Positions 7,634-16,108 of a stretch of 64,000 nucleotides of DNA are shown here, piece by piece. Origin of the DNA: Actinospica sp035493475. GTDB lineage: Bacteria > Actinomycetota > Actinomycetes > Streptomycetales > Catenulisporaceae. The stretch spans positions 1 to 64,000 of the forward strand of contig DATJIF010000103.1 in assembly GCA_035493475.1 (NCBI GenBank). Reading direction: 5' to 3'. Position numbers and translations under genes: made by a program. Within the stretch, counting starts at the first letter, position 1. Every line of letters begins with the position of its first letter. The notes beneath the pieces are model-generated. The model saw only the letters and a program-made list of their open reading frames with translations. It was not told the DNA's origin and made no database searches.

Positions 7634-8972
7634 TCTCGGCGAAGGCGAGCACGGAGGCGGTGTACCCGTGCAGGTGGTTGCGGCCGGCGACCGGCCCGAT
7701 CTCGCCGGTGCCGAAGAAGCCGGCGACGGCGCCGGTGCCGAGCTCGGTGCAGACGGTGTGCAGGTCGTGCGACGCGCCGAAGGGCGGCGGGAAGAGCCCG
7801 GCGGCCCGGCCGTGGCAGGAGACGAGCAGCGCGCCGCCGATCGACTCGTAGCCCGGACGGCGGCGCGCCCGGCGCAGCACCGCCCGCAGCTGGTCGGCCG
7901 CGCTCGCCGCGTCGCGCACCTGGAAGCGCACGGTCTGCCCGACCTCGACGTGGTCCCCCACCTGGATCGCGTCCCGGTCCGGCAGCACCCCGACGACGCC
8001 GCGGATCAGGAAGTCGCCGCTGTCGTGGTACTCGGCGTACTCGTCGAGCGCGATGCCGAGGTGCAGGCCGGTCGTCGAGGCCTGCTCCCGCTGCTCCTCC
8101 GGCAGCTCGTCGAGGATCTCGCGCAGCCGCTGGTAGGCCGGGCGCCCGGCGAGACCGAGCAGCACGTCCCCCTCCGCAGCCGTGACCGTCATCGCCGGAC
8201 CGATCGCACGGCAGCCCTGGCTCACCGCGATCGCCGCGTTCAGCTCGCCGCCGAGCAGCACGCCGACCGCGCCGGTCGCGTACGCCTCCGAGCCGAGCAG
8301 CAGCCGCGCCGAGCCGTAGCCCGCGGGCCCGGGCGCGAGGCCGCCGACGAACGGGAGGTCGGGCAGCAGCTTGTTGCAGCGGGCCAGGAAGCCGTCCACC
8401 GGGAAGCTGTAGGGGTCGGCGAACAGCAGCGCGACCCGCTCGTCCGGCCACGGCTCGGGCAGTCCGCCGATCGCCATACCGCCGTTCGGAGGATGCTCGC
8501 CCAGCACGGACGTTCCCTCGAACGGCTGAGTGACGCGGTGCGAATGCAGCCGGAAGGGCCGCACGCGGGTCCCCGGCAGCCGCGCGGCCCACACGGCGAC
8601 CGAGGTCTGCCCGGGGACCCCGCCGGACGGCTGCCCGGGAACGCCGGCGGCGTCCGGGTCCCAGGTCATCTCGCCCTCGGACAGCGCCCGCAGCGCGGAC
8701 CCGGCCGCCTGGCCGAGGCTGGTCTCGCCCATCACGGCCTCGGCCATCGTGCCCACGACGGCACAGCGGTCGTTGCCGGTGGCCGCCACCTGCTCGGCCA
8801 CGGCGGCCGCGACCTCGTCCGCCGCGTCCGGATCGGCCAGCGCCGCGGTGACCACCACCAGGTCGGGCGCACCCGCGACCCGGCCGAGCGCCCCGTGCGC
8901 CGCGCGCCGGGCGGCCCGGGCGGCGTCGGGGTCCGCGGCGAGCGCCGCACCGAATCGGCTCATGCTCCGCAT
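7626..8972 (-). CDS. FIST-domain signal transduction protein
   Basis: A protein of 448 residues with a FIST N domain in the first half (ATGNDRCAVVGTMAEAVMGE, about 65-85) and a FIST C domain ending in GFFGTGEIGPVAGRNHLHGY and TASVLAF, the family hallmark. FIST domains are thought to be small-ligand sensors, possibly for amino acids, and usually occur in signalling proteins; this one stands alone and is cytoplasmic. It overlaps the ROK kinase start by 8 bp, suggesting co-expression. The ligand and partner are unknown. Confidence 0.85.
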   Translation of the reverse strand: MRSMSRFGAALAADPDAARAARRAAHGALGRVAGAPDLVVVTAALADPDAADEVAAAVAEQVAATGNDRCAVVGTMAEAVMGETSLGQAAGSALRALSEGEMTWDPDAAGVPGQPSGGVPGQTSVAVWAARLPGTRVRPFRLHSHRVTQPFEGTSVLGEHPPNGGMAIGGLPEPWPDERVALLFADPYSFPVDGFLARCNKLLPDLPFVGGLAPGPAGYGSARLLLGSEAYATGAVGVLLGGELNAAIAVSQGCRAIGPAMTVTAAEGDVLLGLAGRPAYQRLREILDELPEEQREQASTTGLHLGIALDEYAEYHDSGDFLIRGVVGVLPDRDAIQVGDHVEVGQTVRFQVRDAASAADQLRAVLRRARRRPGYESIGGALLVSCHGRAAGLFPPPFGASHDLHTVCTELGTGAVAGFFGTGEIGPVAGRNHLHGYTASVLAFAENE

Positions 8973-9107
8973 GATCTCACCCGCTGAGCCGAACTCAGCT
9001 CAGCGCGCTGACAAACTCGCGTACAGAATTGTGACGGAACCGTCCCATGACGGGCGCAAAAGCCGCACAGGTTGAGAATGTCCGGTCGCTAACGTGCTGC
9101 TGATCCG

Positions 9108-10163
9108 GTGCGGGCGGCGAGAACCATCACGGAAACGGGGGCCGGTGCGGTGCGCGGGGCACGGAACGTACGGAACGTCACGCGACTCGTCGGCGGCCTT
9201 TTCAGCCTCGCCGCGGCACTGGCCGGCGCCACCGCGTGCGGCGGATCGCCCACTCCGACCGCCGCCACCGCGAGCCGCCCCGCGCCGGTGTCGCCTGGCG
9301 TGCGCTACGTGGAGACCCAGGCCGCCGCCCCGTACCCCGGACACTGCGACGCCCCCGCCGTGATCGCGCACCGCGGCGAGACCGGCGACGGCAGCCACCT
9401 GCCGGAGAACACCTGGCAGGCCGAACTCGCCGCGTCGGCCGCCGGCGCGACGTACCTCAATATGGACGTGCGCTGGACGCGCGACGGCGTCCCGGTCGCC
9501 CTGCACGACGCGACCGTGAACCGCACCACGTCGGAGACCGGCCCGAACACGCCGATCACGGACCTGACGGCCCAACAGTACGTATCCCTCGACGCACGCA
9601 CCTACGCGACCGACACGACTGCGGGCCGAATCGACCCCGCCGTCCACCCCGATACGCTCGCCGAAGCCCTCGCCGAGATCGCCACCACCGGCAAGCCGAT
9701 CGTGCTGCAGATGGAGGCCGACCCGTTCGCGGCCCGCCTGCCCGTGGCCTCCGCGATCCGCGACTTCGCCACCTTCGCCGAGGTCATCCAACACTCCAAC
9801 TACGCCGATCGAGTGATCGTCGCGGGCTGGACGACGGAGGACCTGCGCGCATTCCACGCTATTGCGCCGAACGTGCCGCTCGCCTACCTCGTCGAGACCA
9901 TTGGTATGAAGAACATCCCGACGGCCCGCCAGATCCTCGCGACGGGCGCGCACATCATCTACGTGGACTTCCGCGGCGTCACCGCGCCCGAGGTCACGAC
10001 GTGGCGCGCGGCCGGCCTGCAGGTCTGGACGTGGACCCCGGCCGACCGCACCGAATGGCAGCGCCTGCGCACCGACGGCGTCGAGGCGATCGCCACCAAC
10101 TGGACGACGTACTACCTGCGCTGGGCCCCCGTCCCCTGCGCAGCCGGCGCGCCGCTCTCCTAG
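9108..10163 (+). CDS. Secreted glycerophosphodiester phosphodiesterase
   Basis: A GDPD-family hydrolase of 351 residues releasing glycerol-3-phosphate from glycerophosphodiesters. An N-terminal signal sequence with a weak lipobox (ATAC, about residue 44 from this start) suggests a surface lipoprotein. AHRGETGDGSHLPENTW holds the catalytic HR and PEN motif; DVRWTRDGVPVALHDATVNRTT holds the second histidine. The first metal ligand is normally Glu in ExD, but here it reads LNMD, so Asn replaces Glu. The third acidic ligand in LQMEADPF is present. GTG at 9150 is a reasonable alternative start giving a signal of about 30 residues. Confidence 0.8.
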   Translation: MRAARTITETGAGAVRGARNVRNVTRLVGGLFSLAAALAGATACGGSPTPTAATASRPAPVSPGVRYVETQAAAPYPGHCDAPAVIAHRGETGDGSHLPENTWQAELAASAAGATYLNMDVRWTRDGVPVALHDATVNRTTSETGPNTPITDLTAQQYVSLDARTYATDTTAGRIDPAVHPDTLAEALAEIATTGKPIVLQMEADPFAARLPVASAIRDFATFAEVIQHSNYADRVIVAGWTTEDLRAFHAIAPNVPLAYLVETIGMKNIPTARQILATGAHIIYVDFRGVTAPEVTTWRAAGLQVWTWTPADRTEWQRLRTDGVEAIATNWTTYYLRWAPVPCAAGAPLS

Positions 10164-10190
10164 CTCCCCTAGCTCCCCTAGCTCCCCTGA
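10155..10190. repeat. 9-bp tandem repeat across two convergent stop codons
   Basis: CTCCCCTAG is repeated at 10164-10172 and 10173-10181, with one diverged copy on each side. The array covers the gap between the GDPD stop (10161-10163) and the pseudokinase stop (10178-10180). The repeat unit itself carries the TAG, so extra copies give extra stop codons. Confidence 0.75.
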
Positions 10191-12316
10191 CTCGCCGACA
10201 GATACTCCGCGTACTGGATGAGGTACGTGTTCAGCGACGACGGCAGTTCATTCGAGTGCAGCAGCGCCCAGAACTGGCTCATGCCCGTCGAGAGCGACTG
10301 CCCGCCGCTGATCTCCTGCTGCAGCGTGCTGATGATCTGAGTGAGCTGCCCCTGCTCGGTGGAGGTGAGCTCGCCCTTCGCCTGGTTCACGATGGTCTGC
10401 ACCTGCTGCACCGCCTGACCGGGCGAAGCCGGAACAGTCGTCAACGTGGACGGGAACGTCTCCGACCCCGCCGGCGCCGTAGCCGCAGTCGACACGGACG
10501 TACCGGCTGTGGAGCCCGACCCGGACGACGCCGAGGCCGACGCAGAACTCCCCGAGCCGCTCGTGGCACCGGCAGACGCCGACACGGACGCGGAGGCGGA
10601 CGCCGACGAATGCGACCCGATACTCCCCGACGACGCCGTATTCGCCCTATTCGATCCGCTGGTCGAAATCGTGATCACCAGCGCGATGACCACCACAAGC
10701 CCGACGCCCGCACCGATCAAGACGCCCGTCTTCGGCTTACGCGGATGCGCATGATGCCCGCCGGACGCTGAACCGCCAGCCGCGATCCCACCCGAGAACG
10801 ACGCGGCCCCGGCAGCACCAGCGCCGGCTCCAGCCCCGGCACCGCTCTTGGGCCGAGGCCCCCGCGGCACCCGAGGAATGACCTCCGTCGACTCCCCCAC
10901 AACCGCCGCGCCACCGGCCGCCGCACCGCCAGCAGCCGCCGCACTTCCGCCAGCAGCAGCAGCTCCACCACTCGCGGCAGCCGAGCCGCCGCCGCTAGCG
11001 CCGCCACTCGCAGCCGCACCGCCGCCACCAGCCGCAGCACTTCCACCGCCCGCCGCCGCAGCTCCGCCACTCGCAGCCGAGCCACCAGCGCCCGCGGCAG
11101 CACCACTCGCCGCCGCAGTCCCCGCACCGGCAGCCGCAGCACCCTGCGCGGCCTGCGCCGATCCGGCCTCCACGATCTCCGCCGCCACGACCGCTCCGGC
11201 CACGGCGGCCACCGCGGCACCCTTGGCCGCGCCCGACTTCTTCCGCTTCTTTCCGGCAGCCTCGGCGACGACCTCTTCAGCCACCACCTCTTCGCCGACT
11301 TCCTCGGCGACGATTTCCTCAGCGACGACTTCCTCGACCACCTCGGCCTCGACAGCCACAGCCGCCGCAGCAGCCGCGGCCGCGATCTCGGCCCCAGCCT
11401 CAGCCTCGACGGCCGCCGCTTCCGCGCCCGTGGTCAGCAGCATCCACTCGGCACGCAGCGCCGCGGTCAGCGCCGCAGCCCGCGGACGACCGGCCGCCTC
11501 ACCGAGCGCGAGCAGCAGCACCTCGGCAAGCGCCTCCGACACGCCGAGCACGATCAGGTTCTCCGCCGCCCACTCGCGACGACGTAGCAGCACCTGCTCG
11601 GCCATCGAATCGAGCTCCACGGCCGTCGCGAACCCGGCGCCGAACTCGGCCTCCAGCACGGCCGGGCCCACCAGCGCCAGCACGGTCAGCCACGCCAGCG
11701 CGTACACGTCCGCGGCGACGGTCAGTTCGGACTCGAGCGCGGTCTCCAGCGCCAGCGAGGCGGGCAGGTCGCTCAGCACGACCTCGTAGCCCGCGCCCTC
11801 GGTCGCCGTGAGCAGCACCGAGTGCGAGCTCAGGTGACCGTGTACGAGCTCGAACTCGGCCAGCAGCTCCAGCACCTCGGCCACCTGCGCGAGCGCGGCC
11901 AGGATCTCGGCGCTGTCGATCTCCTCGCGCAGCAGCACCGCGGCCAGCGTCTCGCCCGCGGCGGCCGGGACCGCGCAGTAGCCGACCGAGGTCACCGCCC
12001 CGTCGGCCTCGAACTCGTACTCACCGAAGGCGTGCACCACCGGTACGGCCGGGTGGTTGATGCGGCGCAGCGCCGACACCGCCCCGGCCAGTGCCGATCC
12101 CCCGGCGTATACGCCGTCGGACGCCGCGAACTGGATCCAGACGTCGGCCTCGGACGTGACGTCCGTAGCGAGCCAGTACTCGTATTCGACACCGGCCACG
12201 CGCTCCGCGCCGACCGAGAACACCTCGAGGCGGCGCACGAGCTGGTAACGCTCGCCGAGCAGCACGCCTTCACTGAGTTCGGATATACCCTCCACCACGC
12301 GCGCAGCATAGTGCAT
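10178..12316 (-). CDS. Single-pass membrane pseudokinase with long Ala/Gly-rich linker
   Basis: A protein of about 712 residues. Residues about 20-290 resemble a Ser/Thr kinase fold, beginning LLGERYQLVRRLE. The catalytic loop reads HGHLSSHSVLL instead of HRDLKPEN and the DFG position reads LSDLPAS, so an active enzyme is unlikely. A charged region rich in VVAEEVV and an Ala/Gly/Ser-rich linker (about 310-520) follow. One transmembrane helix (VLIGAGVGLVVVIALVITI, about 540-560) leads to a Ser/Ala-rich spacer and a folded-looking outer domain of about 95 residues ending LIQYAEYLSASQGS. The plan mimics PknB-type receptors or MviN-like pseudokinase scaffolds. GTG codons near 12298 are alternative starts. 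Function unknown. Confidence 0.75.
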   Translation of the reverse strand: MHYAARVVEGISELSEGVLLGERYQLVRRLEVFSVGAERVAGVEYEYWLATDVTSEADVWIQFAASDGVYAGGSALAGAVSALRRINHPAVPVVHAFGEYEFEADGAVTSVGYCAVPAAAGETLAAVLLREEIDSAEILAALAQVAEVLELLAEFELVHGHLSSHSVLLTATEGAGYEVVLSDLPASLALETALESELTVAADVYALAWLTVLALVGPAVLEAEFGAGFATAVELDSMAEQVLLRRREWAAENLIVLGVSEALAEVLLLALGEAAGRPRAAALTAALRAEWMLLTTGAEAAAVEAEAGAEIAAAAAAAAVAVEAEVVEEVVAEEIVAEEVGEEVVAEEVVAEAAGKKRKKSGAAKGAAVAAVAGAVVAAEIVEAGSAQAAQGAAAAGAGTAAASGAAAGAGGSAASGGAAAAGGGSAAAGGGGAAASGGASGGGSAAASGGAAAAGGSAAAAGGAAAGGAAVVGESTEVIPRVPRGPRPKSGAGAGAGAGAAGAASFSGGIAAGGSASGGHHAHPRKPKTGVLIGAGVGLVVVIALVITISTSGSNRANTASSGSIGSHSSASASASVSASAGATSGSGSSASASASSGSGSTAGTSVSTAATAPAGSETFPSTLTTVPASPGQAVQQVQTIVNQAKGELTSTEQGQLTQIISTLQQEISGGQSLSTGMSQFWALLHSNELPSSLNTYLIQYAEYLSASQGS

Positions 12317-12317
12317 C

Positions 12318-12343
12318 GGATGGGCGGCCCGGGCCGCCCATCC
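12318..12343. promoter_or_regulatory. 26-bp perfect palindrome upstream of the pseudokinase
   Basis: The arm GGATGGGCGGCCC (12318-12330) is followed directly by its reverse complement (12331-12343) with no spacer. It touches the first possible pseudokinase start (12316) and lies about 50 bp past the metB stop on the same strand. It could be the metB terminator or an operator; the absence of a loop fits a protein site as well as RNA. Confidence 0.5.
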
Positions 12344-12394
12344 ATATCGTTATATGCGATGCAAGCCGCTGTTGATCAGCGGACTGACGCGTCG

Positions 12395-13567
12395 TCAGAG
12401 GGCCTGGCGCAGGTCCGCGACCAGATCATCGAGGTCTTCGATACCCACCGAGAGCCGGACCAGGTCGCCGGGCACCTCGAGCGGGGAACCGGCGGCCGAC
12501 GCGTGCGTCATCCGGCCCGGGTGCTCGATGAGCGACTCGACCCCGCCGAGCGACTCGCCGAGCGTGAACAGCCGCGCCCGGTTGCACACCTCGACCGCCG
12601 CCGCCTCGCCCTCCTTGTGCCGGAACGAGACCATGCCGCCGAAGCCGCGCATCTGCTTCGCGGCGATCTCGTGGCCCGGGTGCGAGGGCAGGCCCGGGTA
12701 GTGCACCGCGGAGACCTTCGGGTGCGCCTCCAGCAGTTCGGCGATCGCCGCGGCGTTCGCGCAGTGCCGGTCCATCCGCACGCCCAGCGTCTTGATGCCG
12801 CGCAGCGTGAGCCAGGCGTCGAACGGCCCGGCGACCGCGCCCATGGCGTTCTGGTGGAACGCGAAGCGGGCGCCGAGGTCGTCGTCCGCGGCGATCAGGG
12901 CGCCGCCGACCACGTCCGAGTGCCCGCCCATGTACTTCGTGGTCGAGTGCACGACCACGTCGGCGCCGAGCGCGAGCGGCTGCTGCAGGTAGGGGGTGGC
13001 GAAGGTGTTGTCGACGACGAGCAGCGCGCCCGCGTCGTGCGCCACGTGCGCCAGCGCGGCGATGTCGCACACGCCGAGCAGCGGGTTCGAGGGCGTCTCC
13101 ACCCAGATGACCTTGGTCTTCCCGGGCTGCACGGCGGCGCGCACGGCCTCGACCGAGGACAGGTCGGCGGCCGTCCACGCGACGCCCCAGCGCTCGTAGA
13201 CCTTGGCGAACAGCCGGAATGTGCCGCCGTACGCGTCGTTCGGGATCACCACGTGGTCCCCCGCGTTGCACACCGTGCGCAGCAGGCAGTCCTCGGCGGC
13301 CAGACCGGAGGCGAAGGCCAGGCCGTGCCGCCCGCCCTCGAGCGCGGCCAGGCACTCCTCGAGCGCCGTGCGCGTCGGGTTCGCCGAGCGGGAGTACTCG
13401 TAGCCGCCGCGCAGCCCGCCGACGCCGTCCTGCTTGTACGTGGACACCTGGTAGATCGGCGGCACGACGGCCCCGGTCAACGGATCTGGCTCCTGACCAG
13501 CGTGAATGGCCAGGGAAGAGAAGCCCAGGCCGTCGTGGTGGGAACCGTGGTTGGAGCGCTGCGTCAT
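12395..13567 (-). CDS. metB: Cystathionine gamma-synthase / gamma-lyase family enzyme
   Basis: Cys/Met-metabolism PLP enzyme of 390 residues. The PLP lysine is about K211 in HSTTKYMGGHSD; YSRSANPTR near 58-66 and ASGLAAE near 86-92 are family motifs. It condenses O-acyl-homoserine with cysteine to cystathionine, or cleaves cystathionine to cysteine. Synthase and lyase cannot be separated confidently by eye; the presence of cystathionine beta-synthase at 32605-33975 makes reverse transsulfuration possible. It is divergent from msrA, with a 59-bp shared promoter gap. Confidence 0.88.
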   Translation of the reverse strand: MTQRSNHGSHHDGLGFSSLAIHAGQEPDPLTGAVVPPIYQVSTYKQDGVGGLRGGYEYSRSANPTRTALEECLAALEGGRHGLAFASGLAAEDCLLRTVCNAGDHVVIPNDAYGGTFRLFAKVYERWGVAWTAADLSSVEAVRAAVQPGKTKVIWVETPSNPLLGVCDIAALAHVAHDAGALLVVDNTFATPYLQQPLALGADVVVHSTTKYMGGHSDVVGGALIAADDDLGARFAFHQNAMGAVAGPFDAWLTLRGIKTLGVRMDRHCANAAAIAELLEAHPKVSAVHYPGLPSHPGHEIAAKQMRGFGGMVSFRHKEGEAAAVEVCNRARLFTLGESLGGVESLIEHPGRMTHASAAGSPLEVPGDLVRLSVGIEDLDDLVADLRQAL

Positions 13568-13626
13568 AGACCCAGGGTAGCGGCGCGCGGCGGAACATCC
13601 CCGCCGGGAAACTCGTTCGTCGATAC

Positions 13627-14325
13627 GTGAGCATCTTCCGCAACTTCAAGGGCAGCCTGCCGACCCCCGCCCAGGCCCTCCCGGGCCGCGCCGAGCGCCC
13701 ATTCCGGCTCAACGGCACGCACACCGTGCTGGGCACCCCGATCGAAGGCCTGCCCGAGGGTTACGAGGAAGCCGTCTTCGGCCTCGGCTGCTTCTGGGGC
13801 GCCGAACGCAAGTTCTGGTGGCACGACGACGTCCACACGACCGCCGTCGGCTACGCGGCCGGCACCACCCCCAACCCGACGTACGAGGAAGTCTGCTCCG
13901 GCCGCACCGGCCACGCCGAGGTAGTCCGCGTCGTCTACGACCCCCGCGAGGTCGCCTACGAGAGCCTGCTCAAGCTCTTCTGGGAGTCGCACGACCCGAC
14001 CCAGGGCAACCGCCAGGGCAACGACGTAGGCACCCAGTACCGCTCGATCATCCAGTACACCACCGAGGCCCAACGCACCGCCGCCGAAGCCAGCCGCGCC
14101 GCCTACCAGAAGGTCCTCACCCCGGCCGGCCATCGCCAGATCACCACCACCATCGAGCCCGCCACCGAGTTCTACTACGCCGAGGACTACCACCAGCAAT
14201 ACCTCAGCGACGCCAAGAACCCGGACGGCTACTGCGGCCTCGGCGGGACCGGCGTCAACCTGAGTGACCCTGGCGAGGACGTCTGGGGATCCTGCCCGAC
14301 AGGGCTCGCACCTGCCGGTGACTGA
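13627..14325 (+). CDS. msrA: Peptide methionine sulfoxide reductase A
   Basis: Repairs methionine-S-sulfoxide in proteins. The catalytic motif GCFWGAE (Cys about 55) is intact, GYAAGTTPNPTYEEVCSG and EFYYAEDYHQQYL are typical, and the 232-residue length includes an extended N-terminus. The C-terminal recycling region is odd: after GYCGLGGTGV (Cys about 203) a loop of about 11 residues, NLSDPGEDVWG, precedes SCPTGLAPAGD (Cys about 223), where most MsrA proteins go straight to the second cysteine. The same loop occurs in the msrA fragment at 16109-16198, so it is not a local artefact. The start of the next gene overlaps the stop codon. Confidence 0.92.
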   Translation: MSIFRNFKGSLPTPAQALPGRAERPFRLNGTHTVLGTPIEGLPEGYEEAVFGLGCFWGAERKFWWHDDVHTTAVGYAAGTTPNPTYEEVCSGRTGHAEVVRVVYDPREVAYESLLKLFWESHDPTQGNRQGNDVGTQYRSIIQYTTEAQRTAAEASRAAYQKVLTPAGHRQITTTIEPATEFYYAEDYHQQYLSDAKNPDGYCGLGGTGVNLSDPGEDVWGSCPTGLAPAGD

Positions 14326-14462
14326 CCTCTCGCCTGCCACCGCACTGCTAGAGGCACAAGCAGTGCGGTGGGTCGATACAGACTCGTGGCCTTGGGTCGT
14401 TGAAGTCCGATTCGCCGACGCCGACGGACGGATGCAATCGATCGTCGACGAACTGCCGCTGT
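14239..14462. repeat. Left copy of a diverged 224-bp direct repeat
   Basis: Covers the last 29 codons of msrA and the first part of the next small gene. It matches 16112-16335 at a constant offset of 1873 bp with no gaps, at roughly 80% identity by eye. In the msrA part the differences are almost all at third codon positions. The two copies bracket a SUKH-like gene and a broken lipoprotein. Confidence 0.85.
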
Positions 14463-14464
14463 AG
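14318..14464 (+). pseudogene. Truncated copy of the small conserved gene downstream of msrA
   Basis: Starts at a GTG overlapping the msrA stop (GTGACTGA) and encodes about 48 residues (TDLSPATALLEAQAVRWVD and onward) before a TAG. It matches the first 47 or so residues of the longer protein at 16191-16556 but ends where that protein continues with LFTFEDDEPG. It is therefore most likely the broken 5' part left at the left boundary of the insert. I do not recognise the family with certainty. Confidence 0.65.
14337..14371. other. 13-bp perfect hairpin just after msrA (copy 1)
   Basis: CCACCGCACTGCT (14337-14349) pairs fully with AGCAGTGCGGTGG (14359-14371) around a 9-nt loop. The identical stem with a different loop recurs at 16210-16244. 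It lies inside the small gene's coding start. It may terminate msrA transcription or mark the recombination site that created the repeat. Confidence 0.6.
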
Positions 14465-14549
14465 TCGTGCCTCCCATGCTTCGTCATCGAGTAGTACATC
14501 CGCGCTGATACCTTTGCGCGAATCATTGATGTGAGCCTTAGGGGGAGTC

Positions 14550-15371
14550 ATGGGCCGCGACATCACCGTCGAAATCGAGCGGGCCGAAGCGGTGGTCGCC
14601 CGTTGGCGGCGCTTGGCCGAGGATACGGACGGCCTGGTGAGGTTGGGCGCGGGCGTGTCCGATGCGGCCATGGACGAATGGCCCGCCCCCGTCCCCGAGC
14701 ACATCAGAGTGCTGGCGCGGGCGGCTTCGTGGTGCCAGGTCGGCGACATCGAGCCCTTCGGATTCCTCGAGGTCGTGAACTTCAAGGGCTACATGACACA
14801 CCTTCTCGGCCCGCAGACAACCTGGTGGGCATTGCACGCCAACGGTGCGACACAGACCTGGTACGCGGACATCGACCCGGTCAGCGGACAGTGGGGCCGT
14901 GTGCTCTGCAACGATGAAGAGCACGAAGTCGGCTTCCGTGCGCCCGACGTCGTCACGTGCTTCGAATGGCTCGCCGACTGCGTTGACGTGACCCGAGCCT
15001 ATGCCGCGGGCACGCTCGACCGACTGCCGCACGGACGTGTGATCGAGGAGTCCGCCGTGCAGGATGAGTGCTGGATGCCGACGGTGCAAGACGCCTTCAA
15101 CGACCTGGTCTTCAACGGAGGCGAGGTCTTCGTGCCCATGCAGAGGGCTACCGCACCGATATTCACACCCGAGCAGGCGGCATCCACCGGCGACCCCGAA
15201 CTCGCACGCGCCGCGCAGGAGGCCGAACCTGACGCGTGGATGATCGCGGACATGCGCGATCTTCCGCCCTTCTCCCGTACCCCGTCCAGCCTCTACGGCG
15301 CTGCCCGAGTCCAACGCCTGTTCGGTGGAGGCATCGTCATCCTCGGCACTGACGAATACGAAACCGACTGA
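14550..15371 (+). CDS. SUKH (SMI1/KNR4)-like protein, probable immunity factor
   Basis: A cytoplasmic protein of 273 residues with no signal peptide or membrane segment. The centre, TWYADIDPVSGQWGRVLCND followed by EVGFRAPDVVTCFEWLADCVD (about 108-150), resembles the end of an SMI1/KNR4 domain. Members of this superfamily often neutralise contact-dependent or secreted nuclease toxins, but many have no known role. The start is supported by GGGGGAG upstream. GC content and codon choice look less extreme than in neighbouring core genes, and the gene sits inside the insert bounded by msrA repeats. No matching toxin is visible. The family call rests on residue pattern only. Confidence 0.5.
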   Translation: MGRDITVEIERAEAVVARWRRLAEDTDGLVRLGAGVSDAAMDEWPAPVPEHIRVLARAASWCQVGDIEPFGFLEVVNFKGYMTHLLGPQTTWWALHANGATQTWYADIDPVSGQWGRVLCNDEEHEVGFRAPDVVTCFEWLADCVDVTRAYAAGTLDRLPHGRVIEESAVQDECWMPTVQDAFNDLVFNGGEVFVPMQRATAPIFTPEQAASTGDPELARAAQEAEPDAWMIADMRDLPPFSRTPSSLYGAARVQRLFGGGIVILGTDEYETD

Positions 15372-15390
15372 GCAATCCGCGGGCCTCTGA

Positions 15391-15519
15391 CTTCCCGGTC
15401 ACTCGTCATCTGGAGGCAGTTCGAACGCCGGGGACGGCGTCTACCAGACCGGCCCGGGCTCCACGAACGACGGCGTGTACACATACATCCCGCCGAGCAA
15501 CCAACCCATCTCCGTATGA
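15391..15519 (+). pseudogene. C-terminal remnant of an unidentified gene
   Basis: An open frame of 42 codons with no start codon near its beginning reads GDGVYQTGPGSTNDGVYTYI and ends in a TGA that overlaps the next ATG as ATGA. Its low-complexity Gly/Ser/Thr/Tyr content looks like the tail of a secreted protein. The 4-base overlap is typical of coupled genes, so a larger upstream gene was probably lost when the insert formed. Confidence 0.45.
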
Positions 15520-15973
15520 GTGGATCCAGACACGTGGTACGAAAGTTCGTGATCGTGGCGGCGGCCACGATCACGCTGGCCACCTCCGCATGCAGCCCCC
15601 GGGGCAGTCGGCCAATACGGTGGCGGTCAGCATGAGAGAGGCCATCGGCACGTGGCTGGACCAGCAAGGACATTGGATCGTCCTCATGGCTTCCGGGCGG
15701 GCGTACATGGATCCGGCTATGGACAACAAGCGTCACGTGACGTTCCACGACGGGATGTCACTCGACACGTACTATGCCGGAGCGTGGGCGTTGGACAGCG
15801 AAAAGTACAGTGCGACCGTGACCTACGCGGATTCGTGGAATGCTGACGTCGCCGGACCGATAGACCCGCAGGGCGGCTTGACGTGGTGCAGTTCGCAAGG
15901 TGGCGTTCAGCTCATCTACGGCGCCGGCGACCCTGATTCCCCATGCGCCGGCCTGGCGTTCACTCGTACGTGA
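15516..15973 (+). pseudogene. Small lipoprotein gene with an apparent frameshift
   Basis: From the ATG at 15516 a clear lipoprotein signal is read (RKFVIVAAATITLATSAC), but this frame stops at 15635. Another frame, open from about 15590 to 15973, continues with a globular protein of about 110 residues (TWLDQQGHWIVLMASGRAY, later AGLAFTRT). The switch falls in the run AGCCCCCGGGGC near 15592-15603, where one inserted or deleted base would join signal and body. It may be a true disruption or a sequencing error. As an alternative, ATG 15632 could start a separate cytoplasmic protein. No family recognised. Confidence 0.55.
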
Positions 15974-16108
15974 AGGGCGTCAGTCGCTGCCCATCATTGC
16001 AGCACGCTACCGCGCGGAGGCAGCAGCCATCCACGATGGACAGCGAGCAATAGCCTTGACTCGATGACTTCGCATCTGCGCTGCTTCCTAGTCCGCAACA
16101 GCCGTGGC

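Noticed and set aside
4685..8185. Open frame of over 1100 codons across the MarR, MFS and ROK genes
   Set aside because: Covers well-supported genes in other frames and has only low-complexity Arg/Gly/Ala sequence.
10848..11789. Ala/Pro/Ser-rich plus-strand frame inside the pseudokinase gene
   Set aside because: Antisense of the Ala/Gly/Ser linker; composition is a direct by-product of that repeat.
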